Positions 62,017 through 64,000 of a stretch of DNA of 64,000 bases are shown piece after piece (position 1 is the stretch's first letter; each line of letters opens with the position of its first letter). The position numbers were made by a program, and so were the translations under genes. The notes beneath the pieces were generated by a model. It saw nothing but the letters and a program-made list of their open reading frames with translations. It searched no databases and had not been told where the DNA came from. The DNA is from JBBWZH01 sp035544115. GTDB lineage: Bacteria; Actinomycetota; Actinomycetes; Mycobacteriales; CADCTP01. The stretch covers positions 8,370,001-8,434,000 of the forward strand of contig OY970235.1 of the NCBI GenBank assembly GCA_963714145.1. The letters are read 5' to 3'.

Positions 62017-63693
62017 CCCGACTTGGGCCAAGGTTCGGTGATTCGGGGGCTGGCGCGTCTGTGACCTGCGGGTTCGCCCTGGCGGGCACGCACTAAGTGG
62101 GTGGTTCTAGGCTGCCGGGTTGTGGCGTATGTCCGGACGGTGCGGACGGCGTCGGGGGCGCGGGCGGTGCAGATCGTGCATTCGCAGCGTCGGGGGTCGC
62201 GCGACATCGAGCACATCGGCTCGGCGCACACCGACGCGGACCTGGAGCTACTCAAGGCGGTTGCCGCCCAGCGGCTGGCCGCCGGGCAGGGCGAGCTGGA
62301 CCTGCGGATGCCGGGCGGCCCGGCCAACGGTGGGGCGGCGCTGCCGATCACGTCCTCGCGGATGGGGCACCTGCTTGACGCGCTGGCCTGCGGCTACGAC
62401 GCGCTCGGGTTCGCCGCGGCGACCGGGCGCGATGAGGTGTTCCGGGCGCTGGTGCTGGCGCGGATCATCGAGCCGACTTCCAAGCTGGACTCCCTGCGGG
62501 TGCTGGAAGAAGCCGGCATGGACCCGCCGTCCTACCGGACGGTCAAACGCCGGCTACGCCTCTACGCCGGCGCCGACGGCGACACCGCCGAGGCCAGCGA
62601 GGCGGCGCCTGTCGATGCTGCTGGTGGCCGGTGGCGGGCACGGCTGGCCCGTGCCTGCGCCGATCACGTCCGGCTCGGCCCGGCGACGCTGCTGCTCTAC
62701 GACGTGACCACGCTCTACTTCGAGACCGACACCGGCGACGGGTTCCGCGAGCCGGGGTTCAGCAAGGAACGGCGGCTGGAGCCACAGGTCACCGTCGGCC
62801 TGCTCACCGACGCCGCCGGGTTCCCGCTGATGGTGCACGCGTTCGAAGGCAACAAGGCCGAGACCACCACCATGCTCCCGGTCCTGACCGCGTTTCTGGC
62901 CGAACACGACCTGGCGCAGGTGACCGTCGTCGCGGATGCCGGCATGGTGTCGGAGGCGAACAAGCGTGGCATCGAGGCGGCCGGGCTGTCGTTCATCCTC
63001 GGCGCTCGCCTGCCCGACATCCCCTATGTCGTCGGCCAGTGGCGCAAGGCCCATCCCGGCGAGCAGATCGGTGACGGGCAGGTGTTCGTCCAGCCCTGGC
63101 CCGCCGGCCCGGCCGACAAGCGGCGCGACCACACCTTCATCTACTCCTACCGCGCCGACCGGGCCCGCCGCACCCTGCGCGGGATCGACCAGCAGGTCAC
63201 CAAAGCTGAAAACGCCGTCGCCGGCAAGACCCCGGTCAAGCGGAACCGCTACGTACGCCTGACCGGCGCCACCAAGACCGTCGACCGGGCACTGGAGACC
63301 AAGAACCGCGCCCTGGCCGGGATCAAGGGCTACGTCACCAACCTGCCCAACCCCGACCCCCAGCAGGTCATCGCCGCCTACAGCCGCCTGCTCAACGTCG
63401 AGCACAGCTTCCGGATGAGCAAGACCGACCTCGCCGCCCGACCCATCTACCACCACACCCGCGAGTCCATCGAGGCCCACCTGACCATCGTGTTCGCCGC
63501 CCTCGCCCTCAGCCGCTGGATCGAGAACACCACCGGCTGGTCGACCCGCAAGTTCGTCACCACCACCCGCCGCTACCGCACCATCACCATCCAAGCTGGC
63601 GACCACACCATCACAGCCGCCGACCCCCTCCCCACCGAGCTTCAAGCCGCACTCGACGCCATCCACGGCACGCACTAAATGGCCCAAGTCGGG
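62017..63693 (+). mobile_element. IS1634-like insertion sequence, copy 2 (1677 bp)
   Basis: It has the same length, ends (CCCGACTTGGGCCA inverted repeats at 62017-62030 and 63680-63693) and transposase as copy 1, in the opposite orientation. It interrupts a sugar-binding-protein gene and is flanked by a 104-bp duplication. Confidence 0.93.
62101..63678 (+). CDS. IS1634-family DDE transposase (copy 2)
   Basis: The 525-aa sequence is identical to the gene at 28943-30520. The same candidate triad is seen (Asp in YDVTTLYF, Asp in VVADAGMV, Glu in NVEHSFRMSK). CACGCACTAA repeats lie directly before the start and at the end of the gene, about 15-75 bases from the element ends. They are probable transposase-binding or regulatory sites. 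Confidence 0.93.
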   Translation: MVLGCRVVAYVRTVRTASGARAVQIVHSQRRGSRDIEHIGSAHTDADLELLKAVAAQRLAAGQGELDLRMPGGPANGGAALPITSSRMGHLLDALACGYDALGFAAATGRDEVFRALVLARIIEPTSKLDSLRVLEEAGMDPPSYRTVKRRLRLYAGADGDTAEASEAAPVDAAGGRWRARLARACADHVRLGPATLLLYDVTTLYFETDTGDGFREPGFSKERRLEPQVTVGLLTDAAGFPLMVHAFEGNKAETTTMLPVLTAFLAEHDLAQVTVVADAGMVSEANKRGIEAAGLSFILGARLPDIPYVVGQWRKAHPGEQIGDGQVFVQPWPAGPADKRRDHTFIYSYRADRARRTLRGIDQQVTKAENAVAGKTPVKRNRYVRLTGATKTVDRALETKNRALAGIKGYVTNLPNPDPQQVIAAYSRLLNVEHSFRMSKTDLAARPIYHHTRESIEAHLTIVFAALALSRWIENTTGWSTRKFVTTTRRYRTITIQAGDHTITAADPLPTELQAALDAIHGTH

Positions 63694-63797
63694 TTCTACA
63701 CGATCTACCACGAGGGCTGGCCGATGACCGCGTGGCAGGGCAACATCGGCTCGGGCACCTGCGACACCAAGGCCAACGACGAGCTGGCCGCCGACAA
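63694..63797 (+). repeat. Right copy of the 104-bp target-site duplication of IS copy 2
   Basis: This is an exact repeat of 61913-62016. Confidence 0.93.
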
Positions 63798-64000
63798 CGC
63801 GCCGTGGGCTGCCGGCAAGGACCTCAATCAGATCGACACGCTGCTCTACAACGTGGTGAACAAGAAGCTGGTCGAGGCCGACCCGACGACGACGGCCTGG
63901 GACGGCGGTGCCAAGAGCGGCATCGCCACCAACAAGATCGGCACCTTGATGCTGGCCTCCTGGGCGATCTCACAGATGCAGGCGGCCACGAAGACCGCGG
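63694..64000 (+). pseudogene. Sugar-binding lipoprotein, 3' part after IS
   Basis: The frame resumes with the duplicated FYTIYHEGWPMTAW segment and continues past the duplication: NAPWAAGKDLNQIDTLLYNV, then GIATNKIGTLMLASWAIS. It runs off the window edge. Precise excision of the IS with one repeat would restore one continuous gene. Confidence 0.88.

Overview
The window is high-G+C actinomycete DNA. GTG and TTG starts are common, purine-rich ribosome sites are visible, and ATGA or GTGA stop/start overlaps are frequent. Gene families (EACC1/caspase conflict genes, NB-ARC/TPR regulators, integrative-element genes) suggest Micromonosporaceae or a close relative; that placement is inference. There is no rRNA operon, no CRISPR array and no intact tRNA. 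The window looks like an accessory region: several conflict-type modules, decayed integrative elements and four insertion sequences lie among transporters and regulators.

Layout. (1) 0.2-2.3 kb, minus strand: a reverse transcriptase with an Abi/DRT-like core and a helical C-terminus, translationally coupled to a HEPN (RNase-type) protein. This is a strong candidate for an RT-based phage-defence system. (2) 2.7-18.5 kb: a secreted SH3-like lipoprotein; a minus-strand operon of deoxynucleoside kinase, MDR dehydrogenase, DegT/StrS aminotransferase and Nudix hydrolase; two paralogous XRE/TPR-like regulators around a HAD hydrolase, with a decayed copy of the HAD promoter and gene further left; an SsuA/NMT1-like binding lipoprotein; and two paralogous SAM methyltransferases. 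(3) 18.7-26 kb: regulators and small secreted proteins leading into an actinomycete integrative element (membrane protein, AlpA-like excisionase, tyrosine integrase). (4) 26.8-30.7 kb: an EACC1 adaptor plus a caspase-like protease fused to a Nudix-like domain, directly beyond the integrase. An IS1634-like element sits immediately after the protease stop codon and is flanked by a 99-bp direct repeat.

(5) 30.7-41.4 kb: a SAF-domain protein, a secreted protein, and a tightly coupled minus-strand operon encoding a coiled-coil protein, a small protein, a 4-TM protein, an OmpA-like lipoprotein, an FHA-ABC transporter fusion and a 3-TM protein. The coiled-coil protein and the N-terminus of the ABC protein are homologous, which suggests one envelope machine. 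(6) 41.9-48.7 kb: an HTH/NB-ARC/TPR regulator, GNAT and Nudix gene remnants, an XRE-ImmA/IrrE protease with a coupled partner, and an RHH/BrnT-like toxin-antitoxin pair. (7) 48.7-50.3 kb: degenerate element DNA with three 15-bp repeats, ending in the 3' half of a tRNA-Tyr gene. This is the signature of an integrative-element attachment site.

(8) 50.5-56.5 kb: a nuclease-like protein converging on a peptide deformylase with an unusual N-terminal domain, then an MMPL/RND exporter and its TetR repressor with a palindromic operator. (9) 56.8-61 kb: a second, dead integrative element (frameshifted DNA methyltransferase, excisionase with a nonsense codon, truncated integrase) cut by an IS3-family element and followed by a broken IS5-family transposase. 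(10) 61.3-64 kb: a sugar-ABC binding-protein gene behind a LacI-type palindrome. It is interrupted by a second copy of the IS1634-like element, here with a 104-bp target duplication, and runs off the right edge.
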